Shown piece by piece: positions 1 to 7,594 of a DNA stretch of 64,000 nt. The position numbers and the translations under genes were made by a program. Each line of letters begins with the position of its first letter. Position 1 is the stretch's first letter. Below the pieces are notes generated by a model that worked only from the letters and a program-made list of their open reading frames with translations, had not been told where the DNA came from and ran no database searches. The stretch lies in NCBI RefSeq assembly GCF_003346515.1, contig NZ_QQNA01000119.1, forward strand, positions 1 to 64,000. The letters are read 5' to 3'. This DNA is from Streptomyces corynorhini (GTDB taxonomy: Bacteria; Actinomycetota; Actinomycetes; Streptomycetales; Streptomycetaceae).

Positions 1-1
1 G

Positions 2-478
2 TCGTTCAACCTCTTCGCGCACCGGACCGTACTGGACAACGTCTCGCTCGCCCCGATCAAGGTCCGCGGACTCAAGAAGGCGGACGCCGACCGGCGCTCC
101 CGCGAACTGCTCGACCGGGTGGGCCTCGCCGACCAGGCCGCCAAACTGCCCGCCCAGCTCTCCGGCGGTCAGCAACAGCGCGTCGCGATCGCCCGCGCGC
201 TGGCGATGGACCCGAAGGTCATGCTCTTCGACGAGCCGACCTCGGCCCTCGACCCCGAGATGATCAACGAAGTCCTCGAAGTGATGCGGCAACTCGCCCG
301 CGACGGGATGACCATGGTCGTGGTCACCCACGAGATGGGCTTCGCCCGGTCCGCCGCCAACCGCGTGATCTTCATGGCCGACGGCCGCATCGTCGAGGAC
401 CGCACCCCGGAGGAGTTCTTCACCGCGCCGGCGAGCGAACGGGCCAGGGACTTCCTCTCCAAGATCCTCAAGCACTGA
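2..478 (+). CDS. Polar amino-acid ABC transporter ATP-binding protein, 5' end off the window
   Basis: ATPase subunit that powers uptake of a polar amino acid (GlnQ/GluA type) at the inner face of the membrane. The reading frame is open from base 2, so the Walker A half of the gene lies outside the window. What remains carries the end of the Q-loop region (FNLF), the ABC signature LSGGQQQR, Walker B with the D-loop ([12 protein letters not shown]) and the switch histidine in VVVTHEM. The C-terminus ends normally at LSKILKH. The binding-protein gene starts 14 bases downstream and two permease genes follow, so this is the first gene of a four-gene transport operon. Glutamate or glutamine is the likely substrate by family, but the sequence does not fix it. 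Confidence 0.93.
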   Translation, partial: SFNLFAHRTVLDNVSLAPIKVRGLKKADADRRSRELLDRVGLADQAAKLPAQLSGGQQQRVAIARALAMDPKVMLFDEPTSALDPEMINEVLEVMRQLARDGMTMVVVTHEMGFARSAANRVIFMADGRIVEDRTPEEFFTAPASERARDFLSKILKH

Positions 479-492
479 CGGGGGCACGGCCG

Positions 493-1428
493 ATGACACC
501 TCCGCGACGCCGGAGCAGAACCCTCACGGCGCTGGTCCCGCTGCTGCTGGCCCTGCTCGCGCCCCTCACCGCCGCGGGCTGCGGCAAGGCGGGCAGCCCG
601 CCCGTGAAGGGCCCGCGGGCCGACGCCCTGCCGCACTACCGGGTGGACCGGTCCTTCACCCTGCCCGACTCACCCACCTGGAAGAAGGCCGAGCGCCGCG
701 GCCATCTCGTCGTCGGAGCCAAGGAGGACCAGCCGTACATGGGCGAGAAGGACCCCGCCACCGGCGTCTACTCCGGCTTCGACATCGAGATCGCCAAGAT
801 GATGTCGGCCTCGCTCGGCTTCGACCCGAAGACCGTCGAGTTCCGCACCATCGCCTCCGCCAACCGCGAAACCGCCCTCCAGAACGGGCAGATCGACTAC
901 TACGTCGGCACGTACACCATCAACGACAACCGCAAGAAACTCGTCGGCTTCGCGGGCCCCTACTACATGGCGGGCCAGTCCCTGCTGGTGCGCACCGACG
1001 AGCACGGCATCGACGGGCCGCGCGACCTCGACGGCAAACGCGTCTGCTCGGCGTCCGGATCCACCCCGTACCAGCGGATGCGGCAGGACTACCCGCGGGT
1101 CGAACTCGTCGGCTACGACGCCTACTCCGTCTGCGTCGACAACCTGCTGACCTATCAGGTCGACGCCGTGACCACCGACGACACCATCCTCCAGGGCTAC
1201 GCGGCCAAGGTGCCGCAGGAGCTGAAGGTGGTCGGCAAGCCGTTCTCCGAGGAGCCGTACGGCATCGGCGTCCCCCGGCGCGACAACGCGCTGCGGCTCG
1301 CGCTCGACGACGCCCTCGCCGTCCACGAGCGCAACGGTGACTGGCAGAAGGCGTACGACGCCACCCTCGGCCTCTCCGGACGCAGAGCCACCCCGCCCCC
1401 GCCCATCGACCGCTACCCGGCGAGCTGA
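493..1428 (+). CDS. Amino-acid ABC transporter substrate-binding lipoprotein
   Basis: Extracellular solute-binding protein of 311 residues. The N-terminus has an Arg-rich segment, a hydrophobic stretch and a lipobox (TAAGC), so the mature protein should be lipid-anchored at a Cys near residue 30. The rest matches the family 3 periplasmic-binding fold: a first lobe with GFDIEIAKMM and the ligand-loop region DYYVGTYTIN, then the hinge and second lobe with GKRVCSASGSTPYQRM. It sits between the ATPase gene and the permease genes and should deliver the same amino acid. The start is supported by the signal sequence and by the 14-base gap after the ATPase stop. Ligand identity is not readable from sequence. 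Confidence 0.93.
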   Translation: MTPPRRRSRTLTALVPLLLALLAPLTAAGCGKAGSPPVKGPRADALPHYRVDRSFTLPDSPTWKKAERRGHLVVGAKEDQPYMGEKDPATGVYSGFDIEIAKMMSASLGFDPKTVEFRTIASANRETALQNGQIDYYVGTYTINDNRKKLVGFAGPYYMAGQSLLVRTDEHGIDGPRDLDGKRVCSASGSTPYQRMRQDYPRVELVGYDAYSVCVDNLLTYQVDAVTTDDTILQGYAAKVPQELKVVGKPFSEEPYGIGVPRRDNALRLALDDALAVHERNGDWQKAYDATLGLSGRRATPPPPIDRYPAS

Positions 1429-1438
1429 GGCAGGCGCC

Positions 1439-2083
1439 ATGGACGTACTCACCAAGAACTTCTCCCTCTACGGAGAGGGCTTCCTCGGCACCGTCGAGCT
1501 GACCCTCTACGCCTCCCTGCTCGCGCTGGCGCTCGGCTTCGTCATGGCGTCCTTCCGCGTCGCGCCGGTCCGCTCGCTGCGCGCGCTGGGCACCGTATGG
1601 GTCACCGTACTGCGCAACACCCCGCTCACCCTGCTGTTCTTCGCGGTCGTCCTCGGACTGCCACGCTTCGGCCTCGTCCTGCCCTTCCAGCTGTTCGCGG
1701 TGCTCGCGCTCGGCTGCTACACCTCCGCGTTCATCTGCGAGGTGCTGCGCTCCGGCATCAACACCGTGCCCACCGGCCAGGGCGAGGCGGCCCGCAGCCT
1801 CGGCATGGGCTTCGGCCGGACGCTGGGCGCGGTGGTGCTGCCGCAGGCGTTCCGTACGGTGATCCCGCCCATCGGCTCCACCCTGATCGCCCTCGCCAAG
1901 AACTCGGCGATCGCCGGCGCGTTCAGCGTCACCGAGCTGCTCGGCACCTACAAGAGCCTGAGCGAAATGGGCTACAGCATCATCTGGACCTTCGTCTGGA
2001 TCGCCGTCGGATACCTGATCATCACGCTGTCCATCAGCGCGCTGTTCACGGTCATGGAGAAGCGCTGGGGGACCGCCCGATGA
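1439..2083 (+). CDS. Amino-acid ABC transporter permease 1 (His/Glu/Gln type)
   Basis: Inner-membrane permease of 214 residues with about five hydrophobic segments. The coupling (EAA) loop is EAARSLGMGFGRTLGAVVLP, as in GluC/HisM-type permeases. I start it at ATG 1439, ten bases after the binding-protein stop, because the hydrophobic core begins shortly after; the longer frame upstream overlaps the binding-protein gene and reads as low-quality Pro/Arg sequence. It overlaps the next permease by four bases (ATGA), which points to translational coupling and a heterodimeric channel. Confidence 0.93.
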   Translation: MDVLTKNFSLYGEGFLGTVELTLYASLLALALGFVMASFRVAPVRSLRALGTVWVTVLRNTPLTLLFFAVVLGLPRFGLVLPFQLFAVLALGCYTSAFICEVLRSGINTVPTGQGEAARSLGMGFGRTLGAVVLPQAFRTVIPPIGSTLIALAKNSAIAGAFSVTELLGTYKSLSEMGYSIIWTFVWIAVGYLIITLSISALFTVMEKRWGTAR

Positions 2084-2955
2084 GCCGTGCCACCGTCATC
2101 GACGGGCCGACCGCCCTGTACGACATCCCGGGCCCCAGGACCCGCCGCCGCCACCGCCTCTACGGCGTCGCGGCGACGGCCGTGATCGCCGGGCTCGTCG
2201 GCTGGCTGCTGTACCTGCTCTTCGACACCGACCAGTTCACCGCCACGAAGTGGAGCCCCTTCGCGTACCGGGGGATCCAGGACCTGCTGCTGCGCGGCCT
2301 CGCCAACACCCTCAAGGCGTTCGCGCTCGCCGCGGTGCTCTCGCTCGCGCTCGGCGCGCTGCTCGCCACGGGCCGGCTCTCCGCGCACCGGCCGGTGCGC
2401 TGGATCGCCACCGCCCTGGTCGAGTTCTTCCGCGCCATGCCCGTACTGGTGATGATCTTCTTCATCTTCGTCGCGCTCAAGGTGCAGGCCCTGCCCGCGC
2501 TGGTGGCGGGACTCACGCTCTACAACGGCTCCGTGCTCGCCGAGGTGCTGCGCACCGGAGTGAACTCGGTGGAGCGCGGTCAGCGGGAGGCCGCGTACGC
2601 CCTCGGCATGCGCAAGACGCAGGTCATGTCGTACGTGCTGGTGCCGCAGGCGGTCCGCGCCATGCTGCCCACGATCATCAGCCAGCTGGTGGTCGCTCTC
2701 AAGGACACATCGCTGGGATATCTGATCACCTATGAGGAGTTCCTCCATGCCGGAAAGCTCATCGCCTCCAATCTCGACTACGATTTGCCGTTCATCCCCG
2801 TGGTGATGGTGATTTCGCCGATCTACATCGGGATGTGCATGCTGCTCTCCTGGTTCGCCCACTGGCTGGCCAGGCGTCAGCGGCGCAATCCCAGAACCGG
2901 TGGAGCGGGTGTCGCCCCGGCCTCCCCGGGGACGCTGCTGCCGGGCGCGCAGTAG
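2080..2955 (+). CDS. Amino-acid ABC transporter permease 2
   Basis: Second permease of the transporter, 291 residues. A cytoplasmic N-terminal tail of about 25 residues precedes the first membrane segment, and the EAA loop reads EAAYALGMRKTQVMSYVLVP. The C-terminal tail is Arg/Pro/Gly-rich and hydrophilic. The start ATG overlaps the previous stop (ATGA at 2080-2083). Together with the upstream permease, ATPase and lipoprotein it makes a complete polar amino-acid importer, apart from the lost 5' part of the ATPase gene. Confidence 0.93.
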   Translation: MSRATVIDGPTALYDIPGPRTRRRHRLYGVAATAVIAGLVGWLLYLLFDTDQFTATKWSPFAYRGIQDLLLRGLANTLKAFALAAVLSLALGALLATGRLSAHRPVRWIATALVEFFRAMPVLVMIFFIFVALKVQALPALVAGLTLYNGSVLAEVLRTGVNSVERGQREAAYALGMRKTQVMSYVLVPQAVRAMLPTIISQLVVALKDTSLGYLITYEEFLHAGKLIASNLDYDLPFIPVVMVISPIYIGMCMLLSWFAHWLARRQRRNPRTGGAGVAPASPGTLLPGAQ

Positions 2956-2996
2956 CACAGGGCAGGGGCCCGCCCGGCTCGCGGCCGGAGATCACT

Positions 2997-3008
2997 TCCC
3001 CTCCGCAG
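2997..3008. terminator. Short hairpin between convergent genes
   Basis: TCCCCT and AGGGGA form a 6-bp stem with a 4-base loop, about 40 bases after the transporter operon and just beyond the end of the convergent minus-strand gene. There is no T-run. It is a weak candidate for a shared terminator. Confidence 0.3.
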
Positions 3009-3049
3009 GGGAGAAGGTCAGCTGCGCGCCGGTCGGGCCGTGCCCGGGT

Positions 3050-3784
3050 TCAACTCGCCGACGGCTCGGGCTCCGGGACCGGCGCGAGCGCCGTACGGGT
3101 CACCTCCGCGACCAGCTCCACCACATCGGGCCCGTACGCCTGCGAGTTCACGACCTTCAGCAGCAGACAGAACGACTTGTCCCCGTGCTTGCGCGCCAGC
3201 TTCTCGTGGTGGCGGGCCAGATAGCGCGAGGCGGCCTGGTTGGTGATCGCCCGCTGCCCGCAGAAGAGGAACACCGGCCGCGCCTCCTCCCCGGCCGTCA
3301 GCCGCGCCAGCAGCACGTACTCGGTCACCCCGGGCTCCACGCGGTAGTACTCGGTGCCGATCCGCAGCGCGCCGCGCTCCGCCTTCGGCTCGGGCTCCGT
3401 GTTCATCCTGATCCCGGGCAGCAGGGACGACAGGTGCGCCGCCATCCGGCGATTCGACGCGGGGCCGCCCACGCAGAACTCGGTTCGCTCCCCGAATCCG
3501 CGCCGCGCCGTGTCGTGCTGGACGATCTCGGCGTGCGCCCCGCAGTCCTTGATCAGCGCCGACAGCTCCAGCAGGGCGAAGACGTCGTAACGGTGGACCG
3601 CCCCGTCGCCGCCCGCCTCGCGATTGACGACGAGCAGACACTCCGAGTGGCCGGGCAGTCCGAAGAACGCCTGTTTCCTGCGCAGTCCGCGTCGCCAGAG
3701 GTAGGTACGGGCCAGCCAGCCCAGCGTGGCGCTCAGGCCCGCGGCGACCACGCCGAGCACGATATCGCGTATGTCGTCAGTCAT
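3050..3784 (-). CDS. Hypothetical protein with N-terminal membrane anchor
   Basis: A 244-residue protein I do not recognise. It starts with MTDDIRDIVLG followed by a single hydrophobic segment (VVAAGLSATLGWLA) and a positively charged stretch (RTYLWRRGLRRK), so it is probably a type II-like anchored protein with most of the chain in the cytoplasm. Conserved-looking parts include PGHSECLLVVNREAGGDGAV and YVLLARLTAGEEARPVFLFC. I chose ATG 3784; the frame stays open further upstream but only as antisense to the gamma-glutamyltransferase gene. It stands alone, convergent with the amino-acid transporter and divergent from ggt. Confidence 0.75.
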   Translation of the reverse strand: MTDDIRDIVLGVVAAGLSATLGWLARTYLWRRGLRRKQAFFGLPGHSECLLVVNREAGGDGAVHRYDVFALLELSALIKDCGAHAEIVQHDTARRGFGERTEFCVGGPASNRRMAAHLSSLLPGIRMNTEPEPKAERGALRIGTEYYRVEPGVTEYVLLARLTAGEEARPVFLFCGQRAITNQAASRYLARHHEKLARKHGDKSFCLLLKVVNSQAYGPDVVELVAEVTRTALAPVPEPEPSAS

Positions 3785-3905
3785 GGGCGCGCATGGTATC
3801 GGCCGCCCCGCGACGGCGGGGGCCCTCTCGCGTCGCGGAGACGGTCCTGACGCGGCGGGCACCCTGAAGTTAGGCTGCGCGCACTGTTCCTGACTGGAGG
3901 TACGG

Positions 3906-5726
3906 ATGCGTCGCTCCGCTGCGCGGAATGTCTCGCTGGTGGCCCTGGCCGCCGCCCTGCTGTCGGTCGGGGCGGCGCCGCCCCCACCGGCCGCCGTCGG
4001 CTCCCCGGCGAAACCGCCCGTCACCAAGACGCCGGTCGCGGCGGGGTACGGGGGAGCGGTCGCGAGCGTCGACGCCGACGCCTCGGCCGCCGGCATCGAG
4101 GTGCTCAGGCGCGGCGGCAACGCCGTCGACGCGGCCGTCGCCACCGCCGCCGCCCTCGGCGTCACCGAGCCGTACTCGGCCGGGATCGGCGGGGGCGGCT
4201 ACTTCGTCTACTACGACGCCAAGTCCCGTACGGTGCACACCATCGACGGCCGCGAGACCGCCCCGAAGTCCGCCGACAGCTCCCTGTTCCTGGAGAACGG
4301 CGCCCCGATCCCGTTCGCCGACGCCGTCACCAGCGGCCTCGGCATCGGCACGCCCGGCACCGCCGCCACCTGGGACACCGCCCTCGGCGCCTGGGGCAGC
4401 CGGTCCCTGGGCGAGGTCCTGGCGCCCGCCGAGCGGCTGGCGAAGAACGGCTTCACCGTCGACGCGACCTTCCGCTCCCAGACCCAGTCCAACCAGGAGC
4501 GGTTCGCGGACTTCCCCGCCACCGCGCGGCTCTTTCTGCCGGGCGGTCGGCTGCCGGTCGTCGGATCGGTCTTCAAGAACCCCGATCTGGCCCGCACCTA
4601 CGCCGAGTTGGGCCGCAAGGGCACCGGCGTGCTCTACCGGGGCGAGCTGGGCCGCGACATCGTACGTACGGTGCGCAAGCCGCCCGTCGATCCGGCGGCC
4701 GACCGTGTCGCGCGGCCGGGCGACCTGACCGAGCGGGACCTCGCGGCGTACCGGACGAAGCGTCGCGCGCCGACCAAGGTCTCCTACCGGGGGCTCGACG
4801 TGTACGGCATGGCGCCCTCGTCCTCGGGCGGTACGAGCGTCGGCGAGGCCCTCAACATCCTTGAGCGCACCGACCTTTCGAAGGCGAGCCGGGCCGGATA
4901 CCTGCACCGCTTCATCGAGGCGAGCCGGATCGCCTTCGCCGACCGGGGCCGCTGGGTCGGCGACCCGGCCTTCGAGGACGTACCGACCAAGGGCCTGCTC
5001 TCCCAGCGGTTCGCGGACTCGCGCGCCTGCCTGATCAAGGACGACGCCGTCCTCAAGAGCCCCCTGGCGCCCGGCGATCCGAGCAGGCCCACGCCGTGCG
5101 ACCGGGGCGGCACGGCCGCGCCGACCACCTTCGAGGGCGAGAACACCACCCACCTCACGGCCGCCGACAAGTGGGGCAACGTCGTCGCGTACACCCTGAC
5201 CATCGAGTCGACGGGCGGCAGCGCCATCACCGTGCCAGGCCGGGGCTTCCTGCTCAACAACGAGCTGACCGACTTCTCCTTCGCCCCGGCGAACCCCGCG
5301 GTCCACGACCCGAACCTGCCGGGGCCCGGCAAGCGCCCGCGCTCGTCCATCTCGCCGACGATCGTGCTCGACCGGCACGACCGGCCGGTGCTGGCCGTCG
5401 GCTCGCCCGGCGGGGCGACCATCATCACCACCGTGCTGCAGACCCTGACGGGCCGTCTCGACCGGGGGCTCCCGCTGGTCGACGCGATCGCCGCCCCGCG
5501 TGCCAGCCAGCGCAACGCGGCGGCGACCGAGCTGGAGCCGGGGCTGTGGAACAGCCCGGTGCGCCGTCAACTGGAGGCGCTGGGGCACGTCTTCACCCAG
5601 AACCCGGAGATCGGCGCGGCGACCGGCGTGCAGCGCCTGCCCGACGGGCGATGGCTCGCCGCAGCGGAGCGCGAACGCAGGGGCGGCGGCTCGGCCATGG
5701 TCGTACGGCCGGCCGGGAAGCAGTAG
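3906..5726 (+). CDS. ggt: Gamma-glutamyltransferase, secreted
   Basis: Cleaves the gamma-glutamyl bond of glutathione-like compounds or gamma-glutamyl peptides, by transfer or hydrolysis. The chain is 606 residues, the usual length. It starts with a Sec-type signal peptide (MRRSAARNVSLVALAAALLS) ending near the Ala-Pro-rich stretch, so it should be exported. The large-subunit motif GGNAVDAAVA is present. The self-cleavage and catalytic site is NTTH with Thr at about residue 414, followed by DKWGNVVAYT. The oxyanion/substrate region RPRSSISPTIV and GSPGGATI in the small subunit are also intact. Since actinobacteria lack glutathione, its substrates are probably gamma-glutamyl peptides, polyglutamate or mycothiol-derived material. 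A strong hairpin terminator lies 35 bases downstream. Confidence 0.95.
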   Translation: MRRSAARNVSLVALAAALLSVGAAPPPPAAVGSPAKPPVTKTPVAAGYGGAVASVDADASAAGIEVLRRGGNAVDAAVATAAALGVTEPYSAGIGGGGYFVYYDAKSRTVHTIDGRETAPKSADSSLFLENGAPIPFADAVTSGLGIGTPGTAATWDTALGAWGSRSLGEVLAPAERLAKNGFTVDATFRSQTQSNQERFADFPATARLFLPGGRLPVVGSVFKNPDLARTYAELGRKGTGVLYRGELGRDIVRTVRKPPVDPAADRVARPGDLTERDLAAYRTKRRAPTKVSYRGLDVYGMAPSSSGGTSVGEALNILERTDLSKASRAGYLHRFIEASRIAFADRGRWVGDPAFEDVPTKGLLSQRFADSRACLIKDDAVLKSPLAPGDPSRPTPCDRGGTAAPTTFEGENTTHLTAADKWGNVVAYTLTIESTGGSAITVPGRGFLLNNELTDFSFAPANPAVHDPNLPGPGKRPRSSISPTIVLDRHDRPVLAVGSPGGATIITTVLQTLTGRLDRGLPLVDAIAAPRASQRNAAATELEPGLWNSPVRRQLEALGHVFTQNPEIGAATGVQRLPDGRWLAAAERERRGGGSAMVVRPAGKQ

Positions 5727-5734
5727 AGGCGGCA

Positions 5735-5758
5735 GCGCCCGCGCCCGCGCCCGCGCCC
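5735..5758. repeat. (GCGCCC)4 simple tandem repeat
   Basis: Four perfect hexamer copies immediately 5' of the ggt terminator stem. Similar C-rich hexamer runs, (CTGCCC)n, occur at two fragment junctions elsewhere in the window. Confidence 0.9.
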
Positions 5759-5760
5759 GC

Positions 5761-5802
5761 GCGTCACGGGCGGCTCCCCGGGGCGGGAGCCGCCCGTGAC
5801 GC
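5761..5802 (+). terminator. Strong hairpin terminator after ggt
   Basis: A perfect 18-bp inverted repeat (arms 5761-5778 and 5785-5802) with a 6-base loop lies 35 bases after the ggt stop. There is no T-run, which is common for streptomycete terminators. It can also serve the convergent methionine aminopeptidase gene that ends at 5955. Confidence 0.8.
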
Positions 5803-5954
5803 GGGCCCGGACGGTCCGTACCGGCCGTACTTCCGGGGGGCGGGCTTCCGGGGTCCGGGCGGAGGGCTTCCAGGGGGCCGGGCGTCCGGGGGGAAGGCGT
5901 CCGGGCGTCCAAGGCGGAGGGCTTCCAGCCGTCCAGTCGTCCGGGTGTCCGCAG

Positions 5955-6722
5955 TCAGAGCGCCGTCAGGACGCGCGGTCCGCCGTCGGTGATCGCCACG
6001 GTGTGCTCCGCGTGGGCCGCGCGGCTGGCGTCCAGCGTGCGCACCGTCCAGCCGTCGCGCGCCGTGAAGTGCCGGTCCGTACCGCTGCCCGTCAGCATCG
6101 GCTCGATCGCCAGCACCATCCCGTGGCGCAGCAGCACGCCGCGCCCGGCGCGCCCCTCGTTGGGCACCCCGGGGTCCTCGTGCATCCGGCGTCCCACGCC
6201 GTGGCCGCCGAAGCCGTGGGGGATGCCGTACCCCGCCGCCCGGCAGACCCGGCCGACCGCGTGCGCGATGTCGCCGACGCGGTTGCCGACGACGGCCGCC
6301 GCGATGCCCGCCGCCAGCGCCCGGTCCGCCGTGTCGATCAGCCGCAGGTCGTCGGGGCGGGCGCGGCCCACCGTGAAGCTGATCGCCGAGTCCCCGACCC
6401 AGCCGCCGAGCACCGCGCCGCAGTCGATGGAGACGAGGTCGCCGTCGTGCAGCCGGTAGGGGCCCGGGACGCCGTGCACGATCACATCGTTCACGGAGGC
6501 GCAGATGACGGCGGGGTAGGGCGTGGGAGCCCAGGAGGGGTGATAGCCGAGGAAGGGCGAGCCCGCTCCGGCCTCGCGCAGCACACTCCGCGCGGTCTCG
6601 TCGAGCGAGCGCAGGGAGACGCCCGCGGCGGCCTCCTCGCGCACCGTCGCCAGCGTCCGCGCGACGACCCGGCCGGCGGCGCGCATCGCCTCCAGGGACG
6701 CGTCGGTCTTGATCTCCACCAT
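5955..6722 (-). CDS. map: Methionine aminopeptidase, type I
   Basis: Removes the initiator methionine from new proteins. The 255-residue chain has the pita-bread fold signature residues of type I enzymes: the metal ligands in SIDCGAVLGGWVGDSA (two Asp), His in HGFGGHGVGR, Glu in AIEPML and Glu in AEHTVAI. I prefer ATG 6722, giving MVEIKTDASLEAM, over the in-frame ATG 6734 because homologues begin with the EIKT-like strand. Neither start has a clear ribosome-binding site, and the short space to the divergent HTH gene suggests leaderless or near-leaderless transcripts. This looks like an additional MAP copy, since the housekeeping gene usually sits in a ribosomal operon. Confidence 0.93.
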   Translation of the reverse strand: MVEIKTDASLEAMRAAGRVVARTLATVREEAAAGVSLRSLDETARSVLREAGAGSPFLGYHPSWAPTPYPAVICASVNDVIVHGVPGPYRLHDGDLVSIDCGAVLGGWVGDSAISFTVGRARPDDLRLIDTADRALAAGIAAAVVGNRVGDIAHAVGRVCRAAGYGIPHGFGGHGVGRRMHEDPGVPNEGRAGRGVLLRHGMVLAIEPMLTGSGTDRHFTARDGWTVRTLDASRAAHAEHTVAITDGGPRVLTAL

Positions 6723-6774
6723 CCCGATAACCATACCGATGGACGGGGGGAGCCGGAATGCCCGGCGCCGGTAT

Positions 6775-6786
6775 TACAATGACGGC
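6775..6786 (+). promoter_or_regulatory. -10 element placed for a leaderless transcript
   Basis: TACAAT (6775-6780) lies six bases before ATG 6787, the spacing at which transcription would start at the start codon itself. No Shine-Dalgarno sequence is present. No good -35 hexamer is visible. Confidence 0.55.
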
Positions 6787-7038
6787 ATGGTACGAAACCC
6801 CCTCACCCCCCGAGAGCGCGAGCGCGGTGAGCGGCTCGGCGGACTCCTGCGTGAGGCGCGCGGCTCGCGCAGCATGGTGGAGATCGCGGCCGCCGCCGGA
6901 ATCTCCGCCGAGACCCTCCGCAAGATCGAGACCGGTCGTGCCCCGACCCCCGCCTTCTTCACGGTGGCGGCGCTGGCGGGCGCGCTCGGTCTGTCGATGG
7001 ACGAGATCGCGGCCTCCTGCGCGTTGGTGCCGGTCTGA
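6787..7038 (+). CDS. Small XRE-family helix-turn-helix protein
   Basis: An 83-residue DNA-binding protein that is almost only the XRE/Cro domain. The helix-turn-helix is MVEIAAAAGISAETLRKIET (about residues 35-54), followed by the third and fourth helices ending in LSMDEIAASC. It is divergent from the methionine aminopeptidase, 64 bases away, and probably controls itself and the neighbour. I start it at ATG 6787 because the -10 element fits a leaderless message there; the longer frame upstream runs into the divergent gene. Confidence 0.85.
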   Translation: MVRNPLTPRERERGERLGGLLREARGSRSMVEIAAAAGISAETLRKIETGRAPTPAFFTVAALAGALGLSMDEIAASCALVPV

Positions 7039-7063
7039 GGGGCCGGTCGGCCCGCGCGGCGCA

Positions 7064-7076
7064 TAGAGTTCGGTAG
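7064..7076 (+). promoter_or_regulatory. -10 element for a leaderless GTG start
   Basis: TAGAGT (7064-7069) is separated by seven bases from the GTG start at 7077, again the leaderless arrangement, and there is no ribosome-binding site. Confidence 0.5.
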
Positions 7077-7478
7077 GTGACGACGACCCTCGACGAACTC
7101 ACCCGCAGCCGCTATCTGAGCCTCACCACCTACCGCAAGGACGGAACGGGCGTCGCGACGCCCGTCTGGCACGCGGTGGAGGGCGGCGAACTGTACATCT
7201 GGACCCGCTCCGACTCCTGGAAGGTCAAGCGGATCCGCAACAACGGCAAGGTGCTGGTGGCCGCCTGCGACGTGCGCGGCCGGATCGCGCCGGGAGCCGC
7301 GAGCGCCGAAGGGACGGCCCGCCTCCTCGACGGGGCGGGGCTCGCCAAGGCGCGCACCCTGCTGGCCGCGAAGTACACCTGGCAGTTCTGGCTGACCGAC
7401 TGGCCCGCCATGGTCGTACGGCGCGGCAAGCGCCCGCACACCGGGATCGCGGTGACGCTCGGCGCCGACGCCGGGTGA
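7077..7478 (+). CDS. PPOX-class F420-dependent oxidoreductase
   Basis: A 133-residue split-barrel flavin/deazaflavin-binding protein. The N-terminus (YLSLTTYRKDGTGVATPVW) and the core GELYIWTRSDSWKVKRI plus NGKVLVAACDVRGR match the PPOX family whose actinobacterial members bind F420. It likely reduces a small substrate with F420H2 in the cytoplasm; the substrate cannot be inferred. GTG at 7077 is chosen because a -10-like TAGAGT stands seven bases upstream and because MTTTLDEL-type starts are usual in the family. It is 38 bases after the HTH gene but probably has its own promoter. Confidence 0.88.
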   Translation: MTTTLDELTRSRYLSLTTYRKDGTGVATPVWHAVEGGELYIWTRSDSWKVKRIRNNGKVLVAACDVRGRIAPGAASAEGTARLLDGAGLAKARTLLAAKYTWQFWLTDWPAMVVRRGKRPHTGIAVTLGADAG

Positions 7479-7594
7479 GCCCTCCGCCCCCTGCCGGAAA
7501 ACTGTCCGTAGCGGCCCCGTAACACGCCTGGGGTGAAATGCCCGGGGGCCGAAGGGTGTTCCCTCCGGCGACGGACTCGCAGGGGCGGGCAGCG

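Noticed and set aside
670..1455. Long minus-strand frame antisense to the amino-acid binding protein and permease junction
   Set aside because: Typical high-GC antisense frame; Val/Gly/Arg/Asp-rich, no motif, and fully overlaps well-supported genes.
3050..4165. Longer version of the membrane-anchored hypothetical protein starting at 4165
   Set aside because: The extra 127 codons are antisense of the ggt signal-peptide region and have no conserved character; ATG 3784 precedes the membrane segment.
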